A stretch of 64,000 nt of DNA, taken from positions 1 to 64,000 of the forward strand of contig JBBRYB010000010.1 of NCBI GenBank assembly GCA_038238115.1, written 5' to 3'. Both the position numbers and the translations under genes were made by a program. The notes beneath the pieces were generated by a model that was not told where the DNA came from, did no database searches, and was given only the letters and a program-made list of their open reading frames with translations. Of this stretch, positions 45,686 through 53,460 are shown piece by piece. This DNA is from JBBRYB01 sp038238115 (lineage in GTDB: Bacteria > Actinomycetota > Actinomycetes > Propionibacteriales > Nocardioidaceae). Every line of letters starts with the position of its first letter. Position 1 is the first letter of the stretch.

Positions 45686-45868
45686 CCGATGTCTGGACAC
45701 TTGCCGCAGAGGTCTCATTTCGGACACGTTCTGAGCGCACCCCGTAACCCGTCCATAACCCACCGTATTGGTCACGTCGAGTTGGGTGTTTCGTTGCCCT
45801 TCATCGTCGCGATGCAGCACACTGGAACCGCCCCCGCTTCCCCAAGCTCTTACGAGTCAGGAGCCTTA

Positions 45869-46213
45869 GTGCTCGACCCCCCACGGTTGTGGCATGTCAC
45901 GCTGACAGTCGCCGGGAAAGCGGAGCCGCTGTCCCAAGTGCATGAGGCGTTGCGGCGGCTCCAGCACGAGCAGCCCTTCATCCACTCGCTGCGCTACGAC
46001 GAGGCTCGCGCCGAGGTGGCGTACTGGGAAGAGGGCGAGGAGATGGTCGATGCCGCGTCGCTGGCTCTGCGGCTGTGGAGCGAGCATCGCTGCTCCTCGG
46101 ACCTGCCACCGTGGAAGGTCGTCGGCCTCGAGGTCATCGACCGCGAGACCTATCAGGCTCGCCATCTCACCATGGCACTCGGACACGGCGACGGCGACCC
46201 ACGCCCCTTCTGA
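45869..46213 (+). CDS. Conserved hypothetical protein between proB and proA
   Basis: A 114-residue soluble protein I cannot assign to a named family. It starts with PPRLWHVTLTVAGKAEPLSQVHEAL, contains SLRYDEARAEVAYWEEGEEMVDAA and ends with VVGLEVIDRETYQARH. The alternation suggests a small alpha/beta (ACT- or ferredoxin-like) fold, which is my inference. GTG 45869 is chosen because AGGAG lies five bases upstream; an in-frame ATG 54 bases earlier lacks one. The 183 bases before it contain two TGTCTGGACAC/CGGACACG-like words of unclear meaning. Confidence 0.75.
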   Translation: MLDPPRLWHVTLTVAGKAEPLSQVHEALRRLQHEQPFIHSLRYDEARAEVAYWEEGEEMVDAASLALRLWSEHRCSSDLPPWKVVGLEVIDRETYQARHLTMALGHGDGDPRPF

Positions 46214-46445
46214 CATACCGGCTTCATGTCGGGACCTGGATGAGGAGCAGATGCTGCCGAGAGGCTGGTCCTCGGCCGCGCATTCTCCGCGGGCAACACC
46301 GCGACGTTCTGATGAGGTCGTCCGCCGATGCTCGGTCCGCAATGGCCCGGGTCGTTGTCTCCCCGCGAACGGCCGGGGGGGGCGGCCCGGTATCCAGCCG
46401 CCCGGTCAGGGGCGAACGTTTGGGCGCAAGGGCCCTGTTGCGTCC

Positions 46446-46457
46446 TAGGCTGGGGAG
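46446..46457 (+). promoter_or_regulatory. Leaderless -10 element of proA
   Basis: TAGGCT (46446-46451) lies six bases before ATG 46458. GGGGAG in between is too close to serve as a ribosome binding site. Confidence 0.5.
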
Positions 46458-47708
46458 ATGAGCGAGGAAGAGGTACGCGAGACCGCCGAGCGGGCCCGGA
46501 CGGCGTCCTACGAGCTGGGGATGGCTCGGCGCGCCCGCAAGGACGCAGCCCTGCTCGCCATGGCGGACGCGCTCGAAGCACACACCGACGACATCCTGGA
46601 GGCGAACTCCGAAGACGTGGCCAGGCAGGAGGACTCCGGCACCTCAGCGGCGATCATCGACCGGCTGCGTCTTAGCGTCGAGCGCGTCACCGCGATGGCG
46701 GACGGCCTGCGTGAGGTCGCGGCACTGCCCGACCCCGTCGGCGAGGTCGTCCGCGGTGGCACCGTGCCGAGTGGGATCCAGCTGCGCCAGGTTCGGGTCC
46801 CGTTCGGGGTCGTGGGCGTGATTTACGAAGCCCGCCCCAACGTGACAGCTGACGCGTCGGCCCTCTGTCTGAAGAGTGGCAACGCGGTGCTGCTGCGGGG
46901 CTCGTCGTCGGCGCTCGAGTCCAACACCGCAATCGTCTCCGCGCTGCGCGGCGCCCTCGACGAGGCGGGGCTGCCTGCCGACGCGGTGCAGCTCGTGCCA
47001 GGCGGCCGCGACTCTGTCGGTCACTTCATGCGGGCGCGGGGCCTTGTCGACGTACTCATCCCGCGCGGAGGCGCCGACCTGATTGAGCGTGTGGTCACCG
47101 AGTCGACGGTGCCGGTCATCGAGACTGGCATCGGTAACTGCCATGTCTTCGTCGACGCCGATGCGGACCTCGACGCCGCCGAGCGCATCGTGGTCAACTC
47201 CAAGGTGCAGCGCCCGAGCGTCTGCAACGCGGCCGAGTCGCTGCTCGTGCACGACGCCGTCGCCCACGACTTCTTGCCGCGTGTCGTCAAGGCGCTGATC
47301 GCCGAGGGGGTCACGGTGCACGGCGACGAGGCGGCGCGGCGACTCGACCCCGCCGTGGTCGTCGCCACCCACGACGACTTCGCCACCGAATACCTCTCGC
47401 TCGACATCTCCGTGAAGACGGTGGCCTCGCTCGACGAGGCCGTCGCACACATCAGGGAGTACGGCTCCGGCCACACCGAAGCGATCGTGACCCGCTCTCT
47501 CGAGGCCGCCCGCCGCTTCACGGCGGCCGTCGACGCGGCGGCCGTCGTCGTCAACGCGTCGACCCGCTTCACCGACGGCGCAGAGTTTGGCTTCGGCGCC
47601 GAGATGGGTATCTCGACCCAGAAGCTGCACGCTCGGGGCCCGATGGGGCTGCGAGAGATGACGTCGACGAAATACATCCTCACCGGCGACGGTCAGGTCC
47701 GCGGATAG
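46458..47708 (+). CDS. proA: Glutamate-5-semialdehyde dehydrogenase
   Basis: The second proline enzyme, reducing glutamyl phosphate to the semialdehyde with NADPH. It is 416 residues. GVVGVIYEARPNVTADA, LLRGSSSALESN and the catalytic cysteine in KVQRPSVCNAAESLLV are present. GAEMGISTQKLHARGPMGL closes the family signature. The ATG start is supported by the leaderless promoter. It stands apart from proB but in the same direction. Confidence 0.97.
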   Translation: MSEEEVRETAERARTASYELGMARRARKDAALLAMADALEAHTDDILEANSEDVARQEDSGTSAAIIDRLRLSVERVTAMADGLREVAALPDPVGEVVRGGTVPSGIQLRQVRVPFGVVGVIYEARPNVTADASALCLKSGNAVLLRGSSSALESNTAIVSALRGALDEAGLPADAVQLVPGGRDSVGHFMRARGLVDVLIPRGGADLIERVVTESTVPVIETGIGNCHVFVDADADLDAAERIVVNSKVQRPSVCNAAESLLVHDAVAHDFLPRVVKALIAEGVTVHGDEAARRLDPAVVVATHDDFATEYLSLDISVKTVASLDEAVAHIREYGSGHTEAIVTRSLEAARRFTAAVDAAAVVVNASTRFTDGAEFGFGAEMGISTQKLHARGPMGLREMTSTKYILTGDGQVRG

Positions 47709-48035
47709 CCAGCGGCCGGTGGCCGGCAATTCGTCATGGTGCGAGCCAGGCTGGCCGGGTGCGCCGTACGCCCCGAAAGCCCCGAGGCGGCGGGGTTGGA
47801 CGTACGGCGGTCAACGCCGCTGCCGGCAGCCTCCACCAATCTCTCATGGACGTCGTCTCAGTGATGCCGTCTCAACCGACGCGTTCGAGGCGATGCCGAG
47901 CCCTGCTGCTGAGGCCACCTGCTGAGAACACCCGCGCGAGGCGTAGGCACCCGGTCAGGGCGGTCGGCACGAGCACCCGGTCGGTCATCCGACCGGCATG
48001 AGCCGCGGGTGGCGTCGACCGGATAGCCTTGGCTC
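47709..48035. other. Intergenic region between proA and the small membrane protein gene
   Basis: Three hundred and twenty-seven bases with no supportable gene. It contains an 8-bp perfect hairpin CCGGTCGG-tcat-CCGACCGG (47977-47996), which could be a weak terminator or an operator just upstream of the TAGCCT promoter at 48024. I see nothing else definite. Confidence 0.7.
48024..48035 (+). promoter_or_regulatory. Leaderless -10 element of the nadD operon
   Basis: TAGCCT (48024-48029) lies six bases before ATG 48036, the start of a 48-residue gene that heads the operon. Confidence 0.5.
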
Positions 48036-48182
48036 ATGTTCGCAGATCTCATCACGCTGGCCGCGGATCAAAAGCACGATCTGCCCGCACCGCCCTTCGT
48101 CTTCGGGCTCGTCGCGTTCGCGTTCCTGGTCGTGCTCATGGTGGCTCTGCTCATGTTCGGGAAGGGCCGGCCGCACTCCTGA
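48036..48182 (+). CDS. Small single-span membrane protein
   Basis: A 48-residue protein: a short hydrophilic N-terminus (MFADLITLAADQKHDLPAPP), one hydrophobic helix (about residues 21-40, FVFGLVAFAFLVVLMVALLM) and a basic tail GKGRPHS. It is supported by a leaderless promoter six bases upstream and by its stop overlapping the nadD start by one base (TGATG). Small membrane proteins at this place are seen in related genomes (my recollection), with no known role. Confidence 0.7.
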   Translation: MFADLITLAADQKHDLPAPPFVFGLVAFAFLVVLMVALLMFGKGRPHS

Positions 48183-48859
48183 TGGCGCACCGACCGTCGC
48201 GGATCGGCGTCATGGGAGGGACGTTCGACCCCATCCACCACGGCCACCTCGTCGCCGCATCGGAGGTGCAGGCGTGGTTCGACCTCGACGAGGTGGTCTT
48301 TGTCCCGACCGGCGCGCCGTGGCAGAAGACCGGGCGACTCGTCGCGCCCGCCGAGGACCGCTACCTGATGACCGTCATCGCCACTGCCTCCAACCCCCGG
48401 TTCTCCGTCTCACGGGTCGACGTCGACCGCGGTGGTCCGACGTACACGATCGACACCCTGCGCGAGTTGCGCACTGGACGGCCCGGCGCCGACCTGTTCT
48501 TCATCACCGGTGCGGACGCACTCGCCCAGATCCTCACCTGGCGCGACGCCGCCGGCGTCTTCGACCTCGCGCACTTCGTCGGTGTGACGCGACCCGGTAC
48601 GGCGATCGACGAGTCGACCCTCGAAGGGCTGCCACCGGACCGGGTCACGATCATCGAGGTGCCCGCCCTGGCGATCTCGTCCACAGAGTGCCGCCTGCGC
48701 GCACAGAAGGGGGAGCCGGTCTGGTACCTCGTGCCCGACGGTGTCGTCCAATACATCGCCAAGCGCGGCTTGTACCAGCCGACCACCCTCGACCCGACCA
48801 CCGTCGACACGACCACCCTCGACGCCGCGACGAGCCATCCAGAGAGCGAGACTGCGTGA
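48182..48859 (+). CDS. nadD: Nicotinate-nucleotide adenylyltransferase
   Basis: Makes deamido-NAD from nicotinate mononucleotide and ATP. It is 225 residues. The nucleotidyl-transferase motif is GVMGGTFDPIHHGHLVAA, and the late signature SSTECRLRAQKGEPVWYLVPDGV supplies the ISSTxxR loop. ATG 48182 overlaps the previous stop. The last 25 residues carry three PTTLD-type repeats encoded by a 15-bp tandem repeat (48779-48823), beyond the enzyme fold. The stop overlaps the rsfS start (GTGA). Confidence 0.95.
   Translation: MAHRPSRIGVMGGTFDPIHHGHLVAASEVQAWFDLDEVVFVPTGAPWQKTGRLVAPAEDRYLMTVIATASNPRFSVSRVDVDRGGPTYTIDTLRELRTGRPGADLFFITGADALAQILTWRDAAGVFDLAHFVGVTRPGTAIDESTLEGLPPDRVTIIEVPALAISSTECRLRAQKGEPVWYLVPDGVVQYIAKRGLYQPTTLDPTTVDTTTLDAATSHPESETA
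48779..48823 (+). repeat. 15-bp in-frame tandem repeat at the 3' end of nadD
   Basis: Three units of the form CCGACCACCCTCGAC encode PTTLD, PTTVD and TTTLD near the C-terminus. Confidence 0.85.
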
Positions 48860-49281
48860 CTGCCACTGAGCGAGCCATCCAGCTCGTCACCATCGCCGCC
48901 CAGGCGGCGTCGGACAAACTCGCGGAGAACATCATCGCCTTCGACGTCTCCGACCAACTCGTCATCACCGATGCGTTCGTGCTCTGCTCGGCGTCGAACG
49001 ACCGGCAGGTCAAGTCGATCGTCGACGAGATCGAGGACAAGCTCCGTGATGCGGGGGCCACCATGACCCACCGCGAGGGCGAGCGGGACGGCCGCTGGGT
49101 ACTCATCGACTACGGCGAGATCGTCGTCCATGTGCAGCACGAGGATGAGCGCGTCTACTACGCGCTCGAGCGGATCTGGCGCGACTGCCCGGTGATCGCG
49201 CTGCCCGAGTCCGTTGGCAGCGGTCGAGGACTGCTTGGCCGTTCGCCAGGCGGCGGGGATGCCAGTTCCGGATCGCGGTGA
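48856..49281 (+). CDS. rsfS: Ribosome silencing factor RsfS
   Basis: Binds L14 and blocks subunit joining when nutrients are scarce. It is 141 residues of DUF143 type: AAQAASDKLAENIIAFDVSD, TDAFVLCSASNDRQVKSI, then RWVLIDYGEIVVHVQHEDERVYYALERIW. GTG 48856 overlaps the nadD stop. A short Gly/Ser-rich tail follows the domain. It is in the conserved nadD-rsfS-phosphatase order. Confidence 0.96.
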   Translation: MTATERAIQLVTIAAQAASDKLAENIIAFDVSDQLVITDAFVLCSASNDRQVKSIVDEIEDKLRDAGATMTHREGERDGRWVLIDYGEIVVHVQHEDERVYYALERIWRDCPVIALPESVGSGRGLLGRSPGGGDASSGSR

Positions 49282-49943
49282 TGAAGCTCATCCCACCGTC
49301 TGCAGGCCCCAAACGGCTGGTCCTGCTGAGGCACGGCCGTACCGCCTGGAACCGGATCGGCCGTGCCCAGGGCCATGCCGATATCTCCCTCGACAAGCTC
49401 GGCGTCGCTCAGGCGAAGAGTGCCGCCCGGCAGCTGTCGGCGTATGCGCCGGCGCTGATCTGGTCCAGTGACCTGGCCAGGGCCAGGGAGACCGCTGAGC
49501 GGCTCGTCGCAGTCACCGAACACGAGCTCGTCTTCGACAAGAGGCTGCGTGAGTTCGATGTGGGCGTGCGCCAAGGGCTGACCTTCGACGAGTTCGTGGC
49601 ACGGTTTCCGGAGCTGTCGGCGCGCCTTCGCACCGGTGAGCGGGTCGACGTACCAGGTGCCGAGACCACCGAGGAAGTCTCATCCCGGATGGTCGCGGTG
49701 CTCCAGGACGCCGCCGAGGCTCTCGGTGACCAGGAGACAGCCATCCTGGTCGGACACGGCGCCTCACTGCGGACCGGCCTGCTGTCGTTCTTGCGGGTCG
49801 CCGAGGACCGGCACGAGATACTCGCCGGGATGGCGAACTGCGCCTGGGCGGTTCTCGAGCTCCATCGCCACCGCGGCTGGCAGATCATCGACTACAACGC
49901 CCAGACGTTGCCAGAGTCCCCTGAGCTCGCCGACGACCTGTAG
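49278..49943 (+). CDS. Histidine phosphatase (phosphoglycerate-mutase-like), probable GpgP-type
   Basis: A 221-residue histidine phosphatase: catalytic LLRHGRTAWN near residue 20, second-site WSSDLARARETAE, and ILVGHGASLRTGL with the second histidine. Following nadD and rsfS it occupies the place of the mycobacterial glucosyl-3-phosphoglycerate phosphatase gpgP, so a role in glucosylglycerate or methylglucose polysaccharide metabolism is possible. The position is the only basis for that. The start is GTG 49278, overlapping the rsfS stop, or ATG 49281. Confidence 0.88.
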   Translation: MMKLIPPSAGPKRLVLLRHGRTAWNRIGRAQGHADISLDKLGVAQAKSAARQLSAYAPALIWSSDLARARETAERLVAVTEHELVFDKRLREFDVGVRQGLTFDEFVARFPELSARLRTGERVDVPGAETTEEVSSRMVAVLQDAAEALGDQETAILVGHGASLRTGLLSFLRVAEDRHEILAGMANCAWAVLELHRHRGWQIIDYNAQTLPESPELADDL

Positions 49944-50052
49944 CGGCTGCTGAGCGTTGCCGAGCCGGGGCCCGCGGATTCGCGATGCGGGTTACGGTTG
50001 GCTAAACTCGTCTGGCCCACTGGGGCTCACCCCTCGGCGGGACCGCAAGTGC

Positions 50053-50125
50053 GGGGCTGTGGCGCAGCTGGTAGCGCACCTCCATGGCATGGAGGGGGTC
50101 AGGGGTTCGAGTCCCCTCAGCTCCA
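50053..50125 (+). tRNA. tRNA-Ala (anticodon GGC)
   Basis: Acceptor stem GGGGCTG pairs with CAGCTCC (one G-U). The anticodon stem CCTCC/GGAGG has loop ATGGCAT, anticodon GGC. The T-arm contains GGTTCGAGTCCCC. It is 73 nt with no encoded CCA. A TAAACT (50003-50008) upstream may be its -10. Confidence 0.95.
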
Positions 50126-50297
50126 CCGTATTGTCTTGTCCACCCGCCTGGATGAGGATGGACGCTGACCTGGCATCGCGAGCTCAGGGGTCGGGCCGCG
50201 AGCCAAAACAGGTCCACACGGCAGCGATGACTTTTGGGCGTCCGGCTGGTCATAGCGTGGACAGTTGCGTCGGGCATAGAGCTTGGGAGGAGCACAG

Positions 50298-51413
50298 ATG
50301 AGCGGTGTACGGGTGTTGGTGGGGACACGCAAGGGCGCGTTCGTGTTGACGTCGGACGGCAAGCGGGAGCGCTGGGACGTCGATGGTCCGCACTTCGCTG
50401 GGTGGGAGGTCTACCACGTCGCGGGTTCTTCCGCGGATCCGTCTCGCCTGTATGCGTCACAGTCCACCGGCTGGTTCGGACAGCTGATCCAGCGCTCCGA
50501 CGACGGTGGCACGACCTGGGAGCCGGTGGGCAACGACTTCTCCTACGACGGCGTCCCCGGCACGCACCAGTGGTACGACGGCACACCTCACCCGTGGGAG
50601 TTCGCGCGGGTCTGGCACCTGGAGCCGTCCTTGACCGATCCGGACACCATCTATGCCGGGGTGGAAGACGCTGCGCTGTTCCGCTCGGACGACGGGGGAC
50701 AGCAATGGCACGAGCTATCCGGGCTGCGAGGTCATGGTTCGGGGTCCTCGTGGCAGCCGGGCGCCGGTGGCATGTGCCTGCACACGATCGTCCTCGACCC
50801 CAGTAATCCGGAGCGGATCTTCGTCGCCATCTCGGCGGCAGGGGCGTTCCGGACCGATGACGCGGGCCAGACCTGGCAGGCCATCAACCGTGGCCTTCGC
50901 TCCGAGGGGATCCCCGACGAGGACGCGGAGGTTGGACACTGCGTCCACCGAATCGCCATGCATCCGAGCCGCCCGGACGTGCTCTTCATGCAGAAGCACT
51001 GGGACGTGCTGCGTACTGACAACGCGGGCGAGTCCTGGCGTGAGGTCAGCGGCAATCTGCCGACCGATTTCGGCTTCGCGATCGATGTCCATGCCCATGA
51101 CCCCGAGACCGTCTACGTCGTTCCGATCAAGAGCGACTCGGAGCACTTCCCGCCGGACGGAAGCCTCCGGGTCTACCGGAGCCGGACGGGTGGGGACGAG
51201 TGGGAGGCCTTGCAGAAGGGTCTGCCCCAAAGTAACTGCTACGTCAACGTGCTCCGGGACGCGATGGCCGTGGACTCCCTCGACTCGTGCGGCATCTACT
51301 TCGGCACGACCGGCGGCCAGGTGTACGCGTCCGCCGACGCCGGGGACAGCTGGGCGCCCATCGTCCGGGACCTCCCGCCGGTGCTGTCCGTCGAGGTCCA
51401 GACACTGCCATGA
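50298..51413 (+). CDS. BNR-repeat beta-propeller (sialidase-like) protein
   Basis: A 371-residue beta-propeller. Asp-box (BNR) motifs S-x-D-x-G-x-T/Q-W recur: RSDDGGTTWE, RSDDGGQQWH, RTDDAGQTWQ, RTDNAGESWR and ASADAGDSWA, so six or so blades. It has no signal peptide, so it is probably cytoplasmic, unlike secreted sialidases. No sialidase catalytic Arg triad or Tyr/Glu pair is evident, and a hydrolase role is unproven. The start is ATG 50298, with GGGAGGAG seven bases upstream. The stop overlaps (ATGA) the MoaD/ThiS-like gene, so the two are made together. Confidence 0.82.
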   Translation: MSGVRVLVGTRKGAFVLTSDGKRERWDVDGPHFAGWEVYHVAGSSADPSRLYASQSTGWFGQLIQRSDDGGTTWEPVGNDFSYDGVPGTHQWYDGTPHPWEFARVWHLEPSLTDPDTIYAGVEDAALFRSDDGGQQWHELSGLRGHGSGSSWQPGAGGMCLHTIVLDPSNPERIFVAISAAGAFRTDDAGQTWQAINRGLRSEGIPDEDAEVGHCVHRIAMHPSRPDVLFMQKHWDVLRTDNAGESWREVSGNLPTDFGFAIDVHAHDPETVYVVPIKSDSEHFPPDGSLRVYRSRTGGDEWEALQKGLPQSNCYVNVLRDAMAVDSLDSCGIYFGTTGGQVYASADAGDSWAPIVRDLPPVLSVEVQTLP

Positions 51414-51706
51414 TCACGGTCGTGCTGCCGGCCCACCTGCGAACGCTCGCCCGGGTCGACAAGGTGGTGGAGATCCACGTCGAAGGCAAGGCCACGCAAC
51501 GCTCAGTGCTCGACGCACTCGAGGTGGCCTACCCGATGCTGTGTGGAACGGTTCGCGATCGTGAGACGCAGGAGCGCCGCGCGTTCGTACGTTTCTTCGC
51601 CTGCGAGGAGGACGTGTCCCACGAGTCTCCGGACTCCCCGCTCCCCGACGCGGTGGCGTTAGGCAGGGAGCCGTTTCTCATCGTCGGTGCGATGGCGGGC
51701 GGCTAG
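51410..51706 (+). CDS. MoaD/ThiS-family ubiquitin-like sulfur carrier protein
   Basis: A 98-residue beta-grasp protein. ITVVLPAHLRTLARVDKVVEI opens the fold, and the C-terminus is IVGAMAGG, the exposed Gly-Gly needed for adenylation and thiocarboxylate formation in MoaD, ThiS and related carriers. It overlaps the BNR-propeller gene by four bases. No moaE, moeB or thiazole genes are nearby. A molybdopterin enzyme is encoded 2.5 kb away, but there is no direct operon link. Its acceptor pathway is unknown. Confidence 0.85.
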   Translation: MITVVLPAHLRTLARVDKVVEIHVEGKATQRSVLDALEVAYPMLCGTVRDRETQERRAFVRFFACEEDVSHESPDSPLPDAVALGREPFLIVGAMAGG

Positions 51707-51748
51707 CGGCCCTCGGTCGCCTGCGGTCCAGTTGCTGCGCCGGGCGGG

Positions 51749-52618
51749 TCAGAATGGCATCGAGATGAACGGTGAGCTGTAGTAGTCGTCCTCGGCCAGC
51801 TGCCGCGTAGCCTCCTCGACCGACACCCGCTCGCGCTCCGCCGTGAGGATCATTGCGAGCAGGTGCACGTCCCCGGCGGTGGGGATGCCCGTCACCTCGG
51901 TATGGTCCAGCACCCAGGAGACAGCCGCGGTGATCCGACGCTGGTCGTCGTACGGCTCGTACCAGGTGGCATAGCGCTGCTGGCTGTCGTCGCTCGGCCA
52001 GTTGCGTCGGGCCACCGTCTTGATGGTCATCAGCCCGGCGTCTTGGCGCCTTACCTCCGCGGCGAGGGCCTCGAAGTCGGTACGGAACTGGTCGTCACGC
52101 CACAGCACCGGGTTGAGCGGGGTGAGGACGGTCGCGAAGGGAAATCGCCGCAGCGCCTCCAGATGAGTGGCCGGCGCCTGGTGGGTGTGTCCGGTGATCC
52201 CTACCGCACCCACGAGGCCCTCGTCCTGCGCGCGCACGGCGGCTTCCAGCGCCCCGTCCTTCGCGGTGGCCCGGTCGAGCTCCTCGACGTCTCCCACGGA
52301 GTGCAGCTGCAGCAGGTCCACCCGGTCGGTCTGCAGCCGCTCGAGGGAGGCGTTGATCTGCGCCCAGGCGGCCTCGCGTGCACGTTCCTCGGTCTTGGTG
52401 GCCAGGAAGATCTGGCCGCGGATGTCGCCCATCAAGGCTCCGAGCCGCAGCTCGGCGTCGCCGTACCCGGCAGCGACATCGACGTGGTTGATGCCACCGT
52501 CGAGGGCGTCCTGTATCGAGCGATCTGCGACGTCCTGGCTCACCTCGCTGAGGGCAGCGGCCCCGTAGATGAGCACTGAGCTGTCATGTTCGAGGCGGCC
52601 GAGCCGGCGTCTTTCCAT
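51749..52618 (-). CDS. Aldo/keto reductase family protein
   Basis: A 289-residue TIM-barrel oxidoreductase using NADPH. It opens with LEHDSSVLIYGAAALSEVSQD, and has GGINHVDVAAGYGDAELRLG (Asp and Tyr of the tetrad), a Lys in FLATKTEERAREA, and DLLQLHSVGD with the histidine. The late part (LDHTEVTGIPTAGDVHLLAMIL) resembles the cofactor-binding end but lacks the usual GASS-type loop. A final ASP-like DDYYSSPFISMPF closes it. It is convergent with the MoaD-like gene. The substrate is unknown. Confidence 0.88.
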   Translation of the reverse strand: MERRRLGRLEHDSSVLIYGAAALSEVSQDVADRSIQDALDGGINHVDVAAGYGDAELRLGALMGDIRGQIFLATKTEERAREAAWAQINASLERLQTDRVDLLQLHSVGDVEELDRATAKDGALEAAVRAQDEGLVGAVGITGHTHQAPATHLEALRRFPFATVLTPLNPVLWRDDQFRTDFEALAAEVRRQDAGLMTIKTVARRNWPSDDSQQRYATWYEPYDDQRRITAAVSWVLDHTEVTGIPTAGDVHLLAMILTAERERVSVEEATRQLAEDDYYSSPFISMPF

Positions 52619-52668
52619 CCGCCCACCTTGGAGGTTGGCGCCGTGATGAGCAAGTCGAGCCGCACAGG

Positions 52669-53460
52669 TCAGGCCAGGTCCAGCTCATCGCCGCGAAAGC
52701 GGTAACCGACGCCCCAGACTGTCTCGATCCACACCGGCTGGCTTGGATCGGCCTCGATCTTGGACCGTAACCGGCGGATGTGCACGGTCACCGTCTCGAG
52801 CGTGCCGATCGTGTACCCCCAGACGTCGGCGAGGAGCCGTTCGCGGGGCAGCGCGACGCCGCGGTGCCGCAGCAGATAGCTCAGGAGCCGGAACTCGAGC
52901 AGCGTCAGGGCGATCCGCTGCCCGTCGATGGAGACGCTGTGGTGCTCGGTGTCGATGCGCATCGAGCCGGCGACCAACGAGCTGAGCGCAGGATATGGCC
53001 GCGCGCCGGGCTGCGTGCGCCGCAAGACGGCGAGCACTCGGGCGACGAGTTCGTCCAGCAGGTACGGCGCCAGCACGCAATCGTCGGCGCCGGCGCACAG
53101 GAGCGCGGCACGATTGGCCGGTTTGGGCACCGATCCGCAGACAATGACCGCGGGAGCACCGACGGACACAAGCTGAGCGACCACATCCAGAACCGTGGTG
53201 GGGCAGATCGCGATGTCGAGCAGGACGAGGTCCGGGCGCAACTGCGCGACAATCGTCGGGAGGGAGCCCGCATGGCGGACCGGTACCGCGGCAAGGCCTG
53301 TCGCCTGCAGGGCACGCAGCTCGCGTGAGTCCGACGCCGCGTTCGGCGTGACCACAGCGACGACACAGCCACCCTCGCGGTCGCTTCCCTTGCACAGCCG
53401 ATCCGCGAGCGCGGCAGCCGCGGAGCGTGGAGGCATCGCGACGCTGGTGTCCGTCGTCAT
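52669..53460 (-). CDS. Orphan OmpR/PhoB-family response regulator with a degenerate receiver
   Basis: A 263-residue regulator: receiver domain (about residues 30-150), then a winged-helix DNA-binding domain (about 165-258, ALTLLEFRLLSYLLRHRG, PRERLLADVWGYTIGTLETVTVHIRRLRSKIE, VWGVGYRF). The phospho-acceptor Asp is present (DLVLLDIAI). The acidic pair usually near the N-terminus is replaced (VVAVVTPNA), and the conserved Lys-Pro is absent (CVLAPYLL). Phosphorylation by a kinase is therefore doubtful, and no sensor kinase gene is nearby. ATG 53460 overlaps the stop of the membrane protein upstream, so it is the last gene of that operon and may control it. Confidence 0.87.
   Translation of the reverse strand: MTTDTSVAMPPRSAAAALADRLCKGSDREGGCVVAVVTPNAASDSRELRALQATGLAAVPVRHAGSLPTIVAQLRPDLVLLDIAICPTTVLDVVAQLVSVGAPAVIVCGSVPKPANRAALLCAGADDCVLAPYLLDELVARVLAVLRRTQPGARPYPALSSLVAGSMRIDTEHHSVSIDGQRIALTLLEFRLLSYLLRHRGVALPRERLLADVWGYTIGTLETVTVHIRRLRSKIEADPSQPVWIETVWGVGYRFRGDELDLA

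Noticed and set aside
45692..45740. Possible insertion-sequence end before the 114-residue gene
   Set aside because: TGTCTGGACAC and CGGACACG look like some transposon ends, but no transposase piece, partner end or target duplication is visible.
48862..49940. Glucosylglycerate pathway operon
   Set aside because: Only the phosphatase position suggests it. No gpgS or related glycosyltransferase gene is in the window, so the gene symbol is left blank.
50298..51413. A true exo-sialidase
   Set aside because: The Asp-box propeller is clear, but no signal peptide or recognisable sialidase catalytic set is present, so I call only the fold.
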